Assembly: GCF_007860105.1 (NCBI RefSeq)
Contig: NZ_SJPU01000001.1
Coordinates: 372,001 to 436,000, forward strand
Length of the DNA: 64,000 bases
Reading direction: 5' to 3'
DNA from: Allorhodopirellula heiligendammensis
GTDB taxonomy: Bacteria > Planctomycetota > Planctomycetia > Pirellulales > Pirellulaceae
Below the pieces are notes generated by a model, which was not told where the DNA came from, did no database searches, and saw nothing but the letters and a program-made list of their open reading frames with translations. Numbering within the stretch: position 1 is the first letter of the stretch; every line of letters begins with the position of its first letter. The position numbers and the translations under genes were made by a program. Below are positions 34,311 through 42,416 of this stretch, piece by piece.

Positions 34311-35375
34311 TCAAACGTGGCGATTGCCATCGGGCGGTGCCGGCTGATGGCAACTCGCGCAGTGGAGGGCTCCGAGACCCCAGGCGATTTTCTCACAGGG
34401 CACGCCCTGGATCTCCACGCCAGGGCAGAGATCCGAGAGGATCTCAATGGCCTTGGTGTCGCTGGAGGGGTGAGCGAAGGTCGGCACCAGGATGCGGTCA
34501 GCGCCCAGCCTCAGAAAATTGCAGTAACTCTGCGGGACAGGGTGGCCATCGATCGTTCGCGGCGGCGGAACCGGCAATCGATGGATCTGCACATTCGGGC
34601 TGGTCTGCCGCCCCCACAGCTGAAGTTGACGGAAGTTGGCCTGCAGAGCCGCAGCGCAGGGATCATTAGCGTCGGCGGCCACCGCGGCAACGATGTTCTC
34701 GCGGTCGACGAACCTTGCTAATTGATCGATGTGTCCATCGGTGTCATCCCCAGGAATCAGTCCGCCGTCAATCCAGGCAATTTCGTGAACGCCAAGATAC
34801 TGATTGAACCGCTGAGCGGCTTGCTGCTGGGTCAACCCCGGATTGCGAGCATCATCCAGGACACAAGCTGAATGCACCAGCAGGCGGCCCGCCCCATCGG
34901 TTTCCAATGCCCCCCCTTCCAGGGTCAGACCCGCATGCAGGCAACGCACGCCGGCGGCTAGCGCGATTTCCCGCCCAGCAGCCTGGTCCAGATCATGCGG
35001 AGCGTATTTCCCACCCCATGCGTTGAAGTGCCAGTTCACCGCGAGCAGGCCGTCGCCCTCATGGACAAAGGTGGGGCCGAAATCGCGGATCCAACAGTCG
35101 TTCGTCGGGATTTCGACGATTTCGATCGGGCGGAGCGTGCCACTGCGAGGATGCTCACTAACGGCCGGCAATATGATTCGCTGACAAGACTCGCGCAGAC
35201 TATCGCTGGCGAGTATTCGTACTGGCGTCGATTCCGCAATCGCCACCGCAAAGGCAGCGAATGCCTCGGGGATACCCTTAAAATGACCTGGCCACGTCTC
35301 AAGGTTATGCGGCCAGGCCAGCCATACCGCGTCGCACGGCTCCCATTGAGCGGGAAAACGTCGCGGGAGGCTCAC
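34311..35375 (-). CDS. aguA: Agmatine deiminase
   Basis: Converts agmatine to N-carbamoylputrescine for polyamine synthesis. It belongs to the peptidylarginine-deiminase fold: IPTNDCWIRDFGPTFV, WHFNAWGGKYAPHDLD, TLEGGALETDGAGRLLVHSACVLDDARN, DGHIDQLARFVDREN, and the active-site cysteine in GLGALHCAS near the C-terminus. Length (354 residues) is normal. The start is GTG at 35375, overlapping the stop of the small upstream gene (GTGA). The partner N-carbamoylputrescine amidase is not in the window. Confidence 0.93.
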   Translation of the reverse strand: MSLPRRFPAQWEPCDAVWLAWPHNLETWPGHFKGIPEAFAAFAVAIAESTPVRILASDSLRESCQRIILPAVSEHPRSGTLRPIEIVEIPTNDCWIRDFGPTFVHEGDGLLAVNWHFNAWGGKYAPHDLDQAAGREIALAAGVRCLHAGLTLEGGALETDGAGRLLVHSACVLDDARNPGLTQQQAAQRFNQYLGVHEIAWIDGGLIPGDDTDGHIDQLARFVDRENIVAAVAADANDPCAAALQANFRQLQLWGRQTSPNVQIHRLPVPPPRTIDGHPVPQSYCNFLRLGADRILVPTFAHPSSDTKAIEILSDLCPGVEIQGVPCEKIAWGLGALHCASCHQPAPPDGNRHV

Positions 35376-35662
35376 TCAGGCTTGATCTCTTCTTTGACTT
35401 TTTGAATAAAGTGCGGAGATTTCCCGCCTTTACTGAGTTCCTCGGCACGCTTGGCGGCTTCGTCGCGTTGGTCGAACTCATACACGGCGACCCGCTTGAG
35501 ATTCTGACTAAACACGCCCCAATAGAGCCGCAACCGCATGTCGGCGGCGGCTTTCTTTGTTTTGCGTTTGGAGGTTTTCTTGCGCTTAACCTCGGCTGCC
35601 AGCTTTTCAGCAGCATCTGCTTCGGCTGCTTTTTCCTGCCGATTGACGACCTTCCGAGCCAT
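35372..35662 (-). CDS. Small basic protein of unknown function
   Basis: A 96-residue protein. The first 45 residues are a Lys/Arg/Ala-rich, probably helical or disordered region (RQEKAAEADAAEKLAAEVKR, KKTSKRKTKKAA). The C-terminal half is compact: LRLYWGVFSQNLKRVAVYEF then DEAAKRAEELSKGGKSPHFI, which looks like a small alpha/beta domain recalling SPOR-like modules in spacing only. No signal peptide. Translationally coupled to aguA. Confidence 0.65.
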   Translation of the reverse strand: MARKVVNRQEKAAEADAAEKLAAEVKRKKTSKRKTKKAAADMRLRLYWGVFSQNLKRVAVYEFDQRDEAAKRAEELSKGGKSPHFIQKVKEEIKPE

Positions 35663-36018
35663 AAATCTCAGCTGTAGGGGTTAGAGGGGGTGTGGTTTTG
35701 CGAAAAAATCACAGGGCCGGGATAAAAATTGGTCAGATTAGGTTATCGCGTTGGCTGGGTTCTGTCATGGGGACGCAGTCCAGAAAAGTGACCCAGCCGG
35801 CAGAACGTCCCCGGAGAAAGGTCAGTTTTTGTCTCGTCCGAAAAAAATGAGTCAAAGGATCGCTATTCGGCAGCGTACGATTCAGCTAGGCTGTACACTC
35901 CCCGTCGCGGTGAGTGGTATACTCAGTTTGTCAGCGCGGCCGGCTAGCGGGAACGGCTACCGGAAACACTTACCCGAAACCACGACGAGCGGCTTCTCTC
36001 CCTAATACGAGTTTGAAC
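35663..36018. other. Divergent intergenic region between the aguA operon and hpf
   Basis: A 356-base space that should hold promoters for both directions. The rightward promoter candidate is at 35915-35923. No gene is seen; the left part is A-rich with short G runs. Confidence 0.5.
35915..35923 (+). promoter_or_regulatory. Extended -10 promoter candidate for hpf-ptsN-ptsH
   Basis: TGGTATACT is an extended -10 element (TGn followed by TATACT). A -35-like TGTACA at 35892-35897 is too far (20 bases) for a classic sigma-70 spacing, which fits reliance on the extended -10. The start would be near 35930, giving a leader of about 90 bases before hpf. Confidence 0.45.
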
Positions 36019-36366
36019 ATGCAAGTGAATGTTTCAGCCCGCCATGGCACTCTTCAGCCTGGTGACCAGGAACTGATTGAGGAAAAGGCAATCAAACTTC
36101 GGCGACTCTACGACCGGATCAATGCGATCGAGGTCACAATTGATTTGAAACAATTGGACAAACCCGTCGTCGAAATCAACGTTTCCGCTGAGCATGCTGA
36201 AGACTGCATCGCACGCGCCGAGGCGAGTAACGTGATCGCCGCCTTGGATAATGCGATCCCCAAGGTTGAGCAGCAGTTACGGCGTCTCAAAGATCGAAAG
36301 ACTGGAAACCGCTCAGCGGCTCATAAACACGTCGAGTCCGCTCCCCTGAGTGACGACGACGAGTGA
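36019..36366 (+). CDS. hpf: Ribosome hibernation-promoting factor (HPF/RaiA family)
   Basis: Binds the small ribosomal subunit and stalls translation in starvation or stationary phase. The 115 residues show the family layout: MQVNVSARHGTLQPGDQELI, EKAIKLRRLYDRINAIEVTI, VEINVSAEHAEDCIARAEA, NVIAALDNAIPKVEQQLRRL. It lacks the C-terminal dimerisation domain of long HPF, so it is the short type. The ATG at 36019 fits the family start; the frame opens earlier. It heads the PTS gene series, an order also known next to rpoN in proteobacteria (hpf-ptsN). Confidence 0.9.
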   Translation: MQVNVSARHGTLQPGDQELIEEKAIKLRRLYDRINAIEVTIDLKQLDKPVVEINVSAEHAEDCIARAEASNVIAALDNAIPKVEQQLRRLKDRKTGNRSAAHKHVESAPLSDDDE

Positions 36367-36434
36367 GGCTGGACAGCCAGTTCGGCTCACTTTTTTAAGC
36401 ATTTTTTACCACCCATTTCAGACATACCGTTGCT

Positions 36435-36914
36435 ATGAAGTTTTCTGACTTTGTCAAGAAAGGCGCAATTCGCGCCAACCTGCAGTCCACTACGAAAGAG
36501 GCTGTGATCAATGAACTCGTCGAATCGCTGTTGGAGGCGGGGGAAATTGCCGCCGACCAGCGTGACGACATCATCGCGGCGATCATGAAGCGTGAGGAAC
36601 TTGGCAGCACCGGCATCGGCCGCGGCGTAGCGGTTCCCCACACGAAGCACCCCAGCGTTTCAGAGCTGGTTGGCACCGTGGGAGTCAGCGAAGCGGGTGT
36701 TGATTTTGATTCACTCGACGGCGAACGGGTCCAGCTCTTCTTTTTGCTGATCAGCCCCCCGGAGCGTCCTGGCGATCACCTTCGAGCCCTGGAGAACATT
36801 TCGCGGCAATTGCGTGACGAGTCGTTCTGTCGGTTCCTCAAACAGAGCAAGACCGCTGACGACATTCAACAACTCCTCCAAGAAGCCGACGATAATCAGT
36901 TTGCCGCCGGCTAA
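36435..36914 (+). CDS. PTS EIIA domain protein (PtsN/EIIA-Ntr or fructose type)
   Basis: A 159-residue cytoplasmic phosphocarrier. The phosphorylated histidine is His69 in GIGRGVAVPHTKHPS, the typical EIIA-Fru/Ntr active site. The N-terminus LQSTTKEAVINELVESL and the later VQLFFLLISPPERPGDHLRALENISRQL are characteristic. Proteins of this kind take phosphate from HPr and act in regulation rather than sugar uptake when no EIIB/EIIC is present, as here. It lies 68 bases after hpf and 73 before the HPr gene. The ptsN symbol is likely, but the fructose subgroup cannot be excluded. Confidence 0.9.
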   Translation: MKFSDFVKKGAIRANLQSTTKEAVINELVESLLEAGEIAADQRDDIIAAIMKREELGSTGIGRGVAVPHTKHPSVSELVGTVGVSEAGVDFDSLDGERVQLFFLLISPPERPGDHLRALENISRQLRDESFCRFLKQSKTADDIQQLLQEADDNQFAAG

Positions 36915-36987
36915 GCCCCGCCGGTACAATCTGCGTAGACACCCCCGGTGCACTCCTCCCGAAACGTGCACCCATGAACGAAAGCCA

Positions 36988-37299
36988 ATGAACCAGCCGC
37001 CGCTCAATAACCCGCCTCTGCTCGAACGTACTGTGTGCGTTGTCAACCCACAGGGCTTGCATGCCCGCCCGGCTGATTTGCTAGTGCGTTGCGCGGATGG
37101 ATTTGAGTCGACGATCATGATCCAAAAAGGGGCTGAACAAGTCGACTGCCGCAGTATTTTGTCTTTACTGACGCTCGGGGCGACCGAGGGAACGGAACTG
37201 AAACTCACCGCTCAAGGACAGGACGCTGAGCACGCACTGGCAGCGATCTGCGAACTGTTCGACCAGGGATTTCACGAAAATGGCCAGCCGTCCTCGTAA
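36988..37299 (+). CDS. HPr phosphocarrier protein
   Basis: Relays phosphate from enzyme I to EIIA. The active-site histidine is His25 in VNPQGLHARPADLLVRCA. The regulatory serine region reads CRSILSLLTLGATEG (Ser56), so HprK-type control is conceivable; the sequence does not tell. At 103 residues it is longer than the usual 85-90 because of a proline-rich N-terminal tail (MNQPPLNNPPLLE). The ATG at 36988 precedes this tail; the later core would start around residue 12. It follows the EIIA gene and precedes enzyme I by nearly 400 bases. Confidence 0.93.
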   Translation: MNQPPLNNPPLLERTVCVVNPQGLHARPADLLVRCADGFESTIMIQKGAEQVDCRSILSLLTLGATEGTELKLTAQGQDAEHALAAICELFDQGFHENGQPSS

Positions 37300-37679
37300 G
37301 ACCTCCGAGACTCGAAGACCACTTAAACTCTGGCAGCCGCAAGAACACAACCACACCAATTCTCTCTGAGCGCCCCGAGCAGATGTGCCGGGATGAGATG
37401 GAGAGCCTATTCGCTGCGTTGCAGCGGTCCACACCAACTTATTTTTCAAGAGATCAGATGATGCTGTTTGTTTCCTCATGCAACAGGACCGTTCGCGGGG
37501 ACAGCCTCCGCCCACCGCTGCGTTGATGTCGATGAGTGTGACGAAGCGTCACGCTATCGATGTGCGTACGAAGCCATTAAACGGATGACTCGTTGTCGAT
37601 GACATCGCCGCGGCTGCTCTTTGAGGGGGGCCGGTTTGGCGACACACATCAGGATGGAAATGGACATGCATCCACCGCG
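37300..37679. other. Gap between HPr and enzyme I genes
   Basis: It opens with CTCCGAGACTCG (37303-37314), a 12-base word found also in the large hairpin at 50734-50745. A short hairpin GTGACG-AAG-CGTCAC is at 37538-37552, extendable to nine pairs with one G-T wobble. No gene is recognised. The right end overlaps an alternative longer start of ptsI at 37599. Confidence 0.45.
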
Positions 37680-39425
37680 ATGCTGGAACTACAAGGCATT
37701 CCCGTTTCACCGGGCGTGGCCATTGCGTCGGCCCTCGTGCTCGACCCTGATGGCTATCGAATCCCACGGTGTATCGTCCCGGCCGCTGATGTCGAGGGCG
37801 AGTTCGCGCGTCTGCACGCTGCAGTGGACGTCGTCTCCCAGCGGCTCGAGCAGAGCCGACTCGATACCACCGCGACCGCCGGCAGCCAAACCGGAGATAT
37901 CTTCGCCGCCCAGCTCCAGATGCTGCACGACCCGCGGCTGCACAGCGAACTGCAGAAACGCATTCGCGAAGATCATCAATCTGCGGCATTTGCCGTCAGT
38001 GCTGTGCTGCATAACTACGCCACGGCCCTCCAAAAACTCGAAAATCCGTTCCTCGCCGATCGGGCTCAAGACGTACTCGATATCGAACGGCAACTGCTCA
38101 TGCAGCTCGGGGCCGTCACGCAGCAACCGCTGATGGAGCTGACAGAGCCGGTTATCGTGCTCTCGCGAATGCTCACACCGAGTGAAACGGCCTCGCTTAA
38201 TCGCGAGTTCGTAAAAGGGTTCTGCACCGAGATCGGTGGCCCCGGAGGGCACACGGCCATTGTGGCAAAAGGCCTCGAGATACCTGCGGTTGTAGGTATC
38301 GGCGAATTTCTGCCCGTGATCGCTGGGGCTGGATGCGTGATTGTCGATGGCGATCGCGGTCGCTTGATCATCGACCCCACGGACGAAGTTCTAGAGAGCT
38401 ATCGCCAGCGGGCCGAGGACCGCCGCACACTCGCCCTGCGGCTGGCCGAGCAAAGCCAACTGCCGGCTGAAACCAGCGATGGTGTCCGCATCTCACTCAA
38501 CGCCAACATCGAGTTCCCCCACGAGACCGGTTCGTGCTTGCAGCGAGGTGCCGATGGCATCGGGCTTTATAGGACCGAGTTTTTATATTTGTCTTCCGAG
38601 GAAGAACCCACCGAAGAAGACCACTACGCCGCCTATGCCGAAGTCATTTCGCAGATGGGTGGTCGTCCCGTGGTGATTCGCACGCTCGATTTGGGCGCCG
38701 ACAAAATGGGACACGGCAAGCGTGCTCATGCCGAGAACAACCCCTTCTTGGGGCTGCGCAGTATCCGACTATCACTTCGCAATCTCGATCTTTTCCGGCC
38801 CCAACTCCGTGCCGTCCTGCGGGCGGCCGTGCTAGGCGATGTGCGGGTGATGTTCCCGCTCGTGACGACCATCGGTGAGCTTCGTCAAGCGCGAATGCTG
38901 CTCAACGTGGTCGCCGAAGATTTAAAAGAATCCGGGGTTCCCTACCGCAGCGATCTGCCGGTAGGCATGATGGTGGAGGTGCCAGCGGCCGTCATCACAC
39001 TCGAACGCTTTGCCGCCGAAGTCGACTTTTTCAGCATCGGTACCAACGACCTGGCCCAATACACACTGGCAGTCGATCGCTCCAATGAGTCCGTCGCGGA
39101 TCTCTACCAATCGAGTGATCCCGCCGTGCTGCGACTGATCCAAGCCAGCATTGACATTGCCGGTGATACACAAACACCGATCAGCGTTTGCGGTGAAATG
39201 AGCAGCAACCCCGCTCGAGCCCTCCTGTTGCTCGGCATGGGTGTGCGTAACTTGAGCGTTCCACCCTCGGCACTCCCACGGGTCAAGAAAGCAATCCGCA
39301 GCGTTTCGATCACGCAGTGCCAAGGGTTCGCCGAACGCGTCGCCAAGTTGGAATCTGCCCGCGATGTGGATTTGTATCTGATGGATCGGCTTGCCGACCT
39401 GGTGCCGGAATTGGTGATGCAATGA
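37680..39425 (+). CDS. ptsI: PTS enzyme I (phosphoenolpyruvate-protein phosphotransferase)
   Basis: Transfers phosphate from PEP to HPr. The phospho-histidine is about residue 191 in GGPGGHTAIVAKGLEIPAVVG. The PEP-binding barrel has GIGLYRTEFLYL, VVIRTLDLGADKM, RSIRLSLRNLDLFRPQLRAV, VGMMVEVPAAV, FFSIGTNDLAQYTLAVDR and the catalytic Cys in ISVCGEMSSNP. The start at 37680 (MLELQGIPVSPGVAIA) matches the family N-terminus, giving 582 residues; an in-frame ATG at 37599 would add 27 residues. The stop overlaps the start of the DUF2344 gene (ATGA). With HPr and EIIA it makes a soluble phosphorelay with no permease seen. Confidence 0.95.
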   Translation: MLELQGIPVSPGVAIASALVLDPDGYRIPRCIVPAADVEGEFARLHAAVDVVSQRLEQSRLDTTATAGSQTGDIFAAQLQMLHDPRLHSELQKRIREDHQSAAFAVSAVLHNYATALQKLENPFLADRAQDVLDIERQLLMQLGAVTQQPLMELTEPVIVLSRMLTPSETASLNREFVKGFCTEIGGPGGHTAIVAKGLEIPAVVGIGEFLPVIAGAGCVIVDGDRGRLIIDPTDEVLESYRQRAEDRRTLALRLAEQSQLPAETSDGVRISLNANIEFPHETGSCLQRGADGIGLYRTEFLYLSSEEEPTEEDHYAAYAEVISQMGGRPVVIRTLDLGADKMGHGKRAHAENNPFLGLRSIRLSLRNLDLFRPQLRAVLRAAVLGDVRVMFPLVTTIGELRQARMLLNVVAEDLKESGVPYRSDLPVGMMVEVPAAVITLERFAAEVDFFSIGTNDLAQYTLAVDRSNESVADLYQSSDPAVLRLIQASIDIAGDTQTPISVCGEMSSNPARALLLLGMGVRNLSVPPSALPRVKKAIRSVSITQCQGFAERVAKLESARDVDLYLMDRLADLVPELVMQ

Positions 39426-40144
39426 ACCGCGGACGGCGAAATCCCAGAACCAGCAGTAACGTCTCGCCCAACCTGCAACCCGCAGGGACACCGCGGTTTC
39501 GCTACCGAGTGCGATTCGCCAAGACCGGTTTACTGCGGTGGATCAGCCATCGTGATTTAGCGACATTGTGGGAACGGATCGGACGCCGAGCTGAACTGCC
39601 CTTCTCGATGACGGAAGGTTTCAATCCTAAACCGCGAATGCAGTTTCCGTCCGCACTCTCTCTCGGCGTCGAAAGTCTCGACGAAGTACTCGATCTCGAG
39701 CTTAGTGAAGATTGGGCCGCCGAGAAATTGTTGCAGCGATTGCAAATTGACGACCAACCCGGACTGCGAATCAACAGCGTCGAGCAAGTCGACTTGGCCG
39801 ATGGCAAAGCACAACTCGCGGCAATGGACTATCTCGTCACATTGCCCGATGACTTTGATGATGCCGAGGCCACCCGCACCACCGCCGCGATTGAGCGGAT
39901 GCGGCTACAAGACACCGTTTCGATCGAGCGGAAGGGGAAGCCTGTCGTCGCTCACGTGGCGACCGATATCCCCGTTCTCGATCTCCAACCCAATCAACTC
40001 GTCGCTCGCATCGTGACCGGACCGGGGGCGTCTTTGAAGATTCAAGACATCCTCGATCTGCTCGGTTTGAGTGATTGGCCCGAAAGAGGTGCGACGTTGA
40101 TTCGCACCGGTATGACTCTCAAGGGCGAAACAGAACATTCGTAA
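39422..40144 (+). CDS. DUF2344 (TIGR03936) radical SAM-linked protein
   Basis: A 240-residue protein of unknown biochemical role. RYRVRFAKTGLLRWISHRDLATLWERIGRR, followed by PFSMTEGFNPKPRMQFPSALSLGVES, is the family signature (given here in parts). In many bacteria it sits between a radical SAM gene (TIGR03960) and RNase E/G. Here RNase E/G follows, but the radical SAM partner is replaced by enzyme I. The start ATG at 39422 overlaps the ptsI stop. A link to RNA or ribosome maturation is suggested only by this conserved neighbourhood. Confidence 0.88.
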   Translation: MNRGRRNPRTSSNVSPNLQPAGTPRFRYRVRFAKTGLLRWISHRDLATLWERIGRRAELPFSMTEGFNPKPRMQFPSALSLGVESLDEVLDLELSEDWAAEKLLQRLQIDDQPGLRINSVEQVDLADGKAQLAAMDYLVTLPDDFDDAEATRTTAAIERMRLQDTVSIERKGKPVVAHVATDIPVLDLQPNQLVARIVTGPGASLKIQDILDLLGLSDWPERGATLIRTGMTLKGETEHS

Positions 40145-40224
40145 CTTCGGCGTCCATGCGGTCTCCCTCGGAGGGATCGTCCGCATTCAGCCGATTTTTA
40201 AAATCCCATTTTTGGTGAAATATC

Positions 40225-41829
40225 ATGAAGCGTGAAATGCTAATCAATGTGCTCCAGCCTGAAGAATGCCGCATTGCGGTGGTGGAGGACAAGGTGCTCG
40301 AGGAACTTTACGTCGAACGCAAGAGCGTCGAGGCATATGCAGGGAATATCTACCGCGGGAAGATCGTTAATCTCGAACCAAGTATCCAAGCTGCCTTTGT
40401 CGACTTTGGTGTCGGACGCAATGGGTTCCTGCACATCAGCGACGTTGAGCCTCAGTACTTTCGCCAAGGCGGCTACGATCCCGAAGAGATCATGCGGGAA
40501 TCCGACGAGATGGCTGCCGCCTCGGCGGCCCGAAACCGTGAAAGTGGACGTGGTAACTCGCGTGTCTACAAAGGCGGTCGCCCTCGCATCAAACCACCGA
40601 TTCAAGAAATCTTTAAACGTGGCGACGAGGTTCTCGTCCAAGTCATCAAGGAAGGCATTGGTAACAAAGGGCCAACACTCTCAACCTACATTTCTATCCC
40701 AGGTCGCTATCTCGTGCTGATGCCCGCGCTCTCACGCGTCGGTGTTAGCCGGAAGATCGAAGACGAAGATGATCGCAAGCGACTCAAAAAAGCCCTCCAC
40801 GCCTGCAATCCTCCCAAGGGACTCGGGTTCATCGTTCGCACTGCCGGTGCGGGACGCAGTGAAGACGAACTGCACCGCGACATGGATTATCTACTGCGAT
40901 TATGGAAAGCGATCGCCCGCCGAATCGAAACCACTACTGAACCAGGCGAGATCTACGAAGAGAGCGATCTGATCATTCGCACCATCCGCGACATCTACAG
41001 CGATGACATCGATCACATCCTGATCGATGAGGAAGAGTCCTACAACAAAGCTCGTGACTTTCTCAAAAGCGTGATGCCGCGCGTTGTGGATCGTTTGAAG
41101 CTCTATGACGGCGAAGTGCCATTGTTCCACAAATACAATCTCGAAGAAGAGATTGTTAAGATCAACCAGCGTCAGGTCCAACTCAAGGACGGCGGCTCGA
41201 TCGTCATCGACCCCACCGAAGCACTCGTGGCCATCGACGTCAACAGCGGTAACTTCCGCGGCAAGGCGTCCGCTGATGAAAATGCGTTTCGCCTAAACCT
41301 GTCTGCGGCCAAGGAAATCGCGCGACAACTTCGCCTGCGTGACCTCGGCGGTGTGATCGTCAATGACTTCATCGACATGCGGAAGGAAAGCTACCGCCGC
41401 AAAGTCGAACGAGTTCTACGCGACGCCATGGCGAAGGATCGTGCCCGTACCAAAATTCTGCGTACGAGCCCGTTCGGCCTCATCGAAATGACACGGCAAC
41501 GGATTCGCCCAAGTCTGAAACGGAGCATCTATCAAGACTGCCCGTGCTGCAAGGGTCGCGGGCTCGTTAAAACACCCGAGAGCATGTCAATCGAAGTCGT
41601 TCGTACGCTCGCCCTCGCGGTCAAGAACAAACACATCGTCCGTGTCACCGTCCGTGTCAACGACGCTGTGGCCGCGTTCTTGAATAACAAGAAACGCCGC
41701 GCGATGTCTGACATGGAGGACTCGGGTAACATGACCGTCCAAATCCTCGGCAGCGAAGGCCTGTTCCCCGAACACCTCGAAGTCGATTGTCGCGACACGC
41801 ACGGCGAACGCGTCGAAATCGACTCGTGA
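40225..41829 (+). CDS. Ribonuclease E/G family endoribonuclease
   Basis: A 534-residue enzyme for rRNA processing and mRNA decay. It begins MLINVLQPEECRIAVVED, with an S1-like domain (NIYRGKIVNLEPSIQAAFVDFG). The DNase-like catalytic part has the two acidic residues in VAIDVNSGNF and GGVIVNDFIDMR. The zinc-link motif is CPCCKGRG, equal to CPxCxG of RNase E/G. It lacks the long C-terminal scaffold of enterobacterial RNase E, so RNase G-like size fits. An insertion rich in Arg/Gly/Lys follows the first S1 half (residues about 95-125). rplU, often downstream in other phyla, is absent. Confidence 0.95.
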   Translation: MKREMLINVLQPEECRIAVVEDKVLEELYVERKSVEAYAGNIYRGKIVNLEPSIQAAFVDFGVGRNGFLHISDVEPQYFRQGGYDPEEIMRESDEMAAASAARNRESGRGNSRVYKGGRPRIKPPIQEIFKRGDEVLVQVIKEGIGNKGPTLSTYISIPGRYLVLMPALSRVGVSRKIEDEDDRKRLKKALHACNPPKGLGFIVRTAGAGRSEDELHRDMDYLLRLWKAIARRIETTTEPGEIYEESDLIIRTIRDIYSDDIDHILIDEEESYNKARDFLKSVMPRVVDRLKLYDGEVPLFHKYNLEEEIVKINQRQVQLKDGGSIVIDPTEALVAIDVNSGNFRGKASADENAFRLNLSAAKEIARQLRLRDLGGVIVNDFIDMRKESYRRKVERVLRDAMAKDRARTKILRTSPFGLIEMTRQRIRPSLKRSIYQDCPCCKGRGLVKTPESMSIEVVRTLALAVKNKHIVRVTVRVNDAVAAFLNNKKRRAMSDMEDSGNMTVQILGSEGLFPEHLEVDCRDTHGERVEIDS

Positions 41830-42244
41830 TTTGAAGTCGAGAATTTCATTTTCGGAAATTCAGTTCAGACGGCTCTATCACACGCGTCTGATTTTTACGC
41901 TTCCGCCCGGCTCGTCCGGGCGGACGGGCGTCTCGTTGGCCAGAACAACCTTCAGCGATACTGGTTCGAAGCTGGATAGGCAATGGTCCGCAAGCCGGTT
42001 CAAGCTAGCGGCGCCGATAAAGCCGAAAGCGATCTACACAGGCAATGGAACATTTAAGCCGTGCGACGAAATAACGACGGCTCGTAGCGACTTCTTATTC
42101 TCGCAAGAGCGTTTCTAGGAACGGGCAGTCCGAAAACAAACTCGCTTGGCTATTGCGATATCAACGCAGAGGGATCGCACGTCGTTGATCGTCAGGCCAT
42201 TTTCAGGAAACGCTTTCCCCGCCCACACGATTTATATCACGGAC
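41830..42244. other. Gap after the RNase E/G gene
   Basis: Contains a perfect eight-pair hairpin, CCGCCCGG-CTCGT-CCGGGCGG (41903-41923), about 75 bases after the RNase stop; it has no T-run behind it but may mark the transcript end. The remainder has no recognised gene or RNA. Reading frames in it look non-coding. Confidence 0.45.
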
Positions 42245-42406
42245 ATGATCGGCTACGACCAACCGACTTTTCAGTCGATGCGGCGAATTGACCAAGCTCG
42301 TCGTACCACCCGTTATCAATTTCGCATCACGGGAATCTCTGCCGACGAGGATGTGGTCCGCCTGAGCGGGACCGATGACGGTGTCGCCCTCTCCTTCGAC
42401 GAATGA
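42245..42406 (+). CDS. Doubtful small reading frame
   Basis: A 53-residue frame ending DVVRLSGTDDGVALSFDE, just before the convergent ATPase gene stop. The sequence looks protein-like, with alternating polar and hydrophobic residues, but no family is recognised. A TTG at 42146 would extend it to 86 residues. It could also be a decayed remnant. Confidence 0.25.
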   Translation: MIGYDQPTFQSMRRIDQARRTTRYQFRITGISADEDVVRLSGTDDGVALSFDE

Positions 42407-42416
42407 AACTATTTTT

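Noticed and set aside
41950-42060. Possible tRNA-like segment (GGTTCGAAGC)
   Set aside because: A T-loop-like word is present, but no acceptor, D or anticodon arms pair around it.
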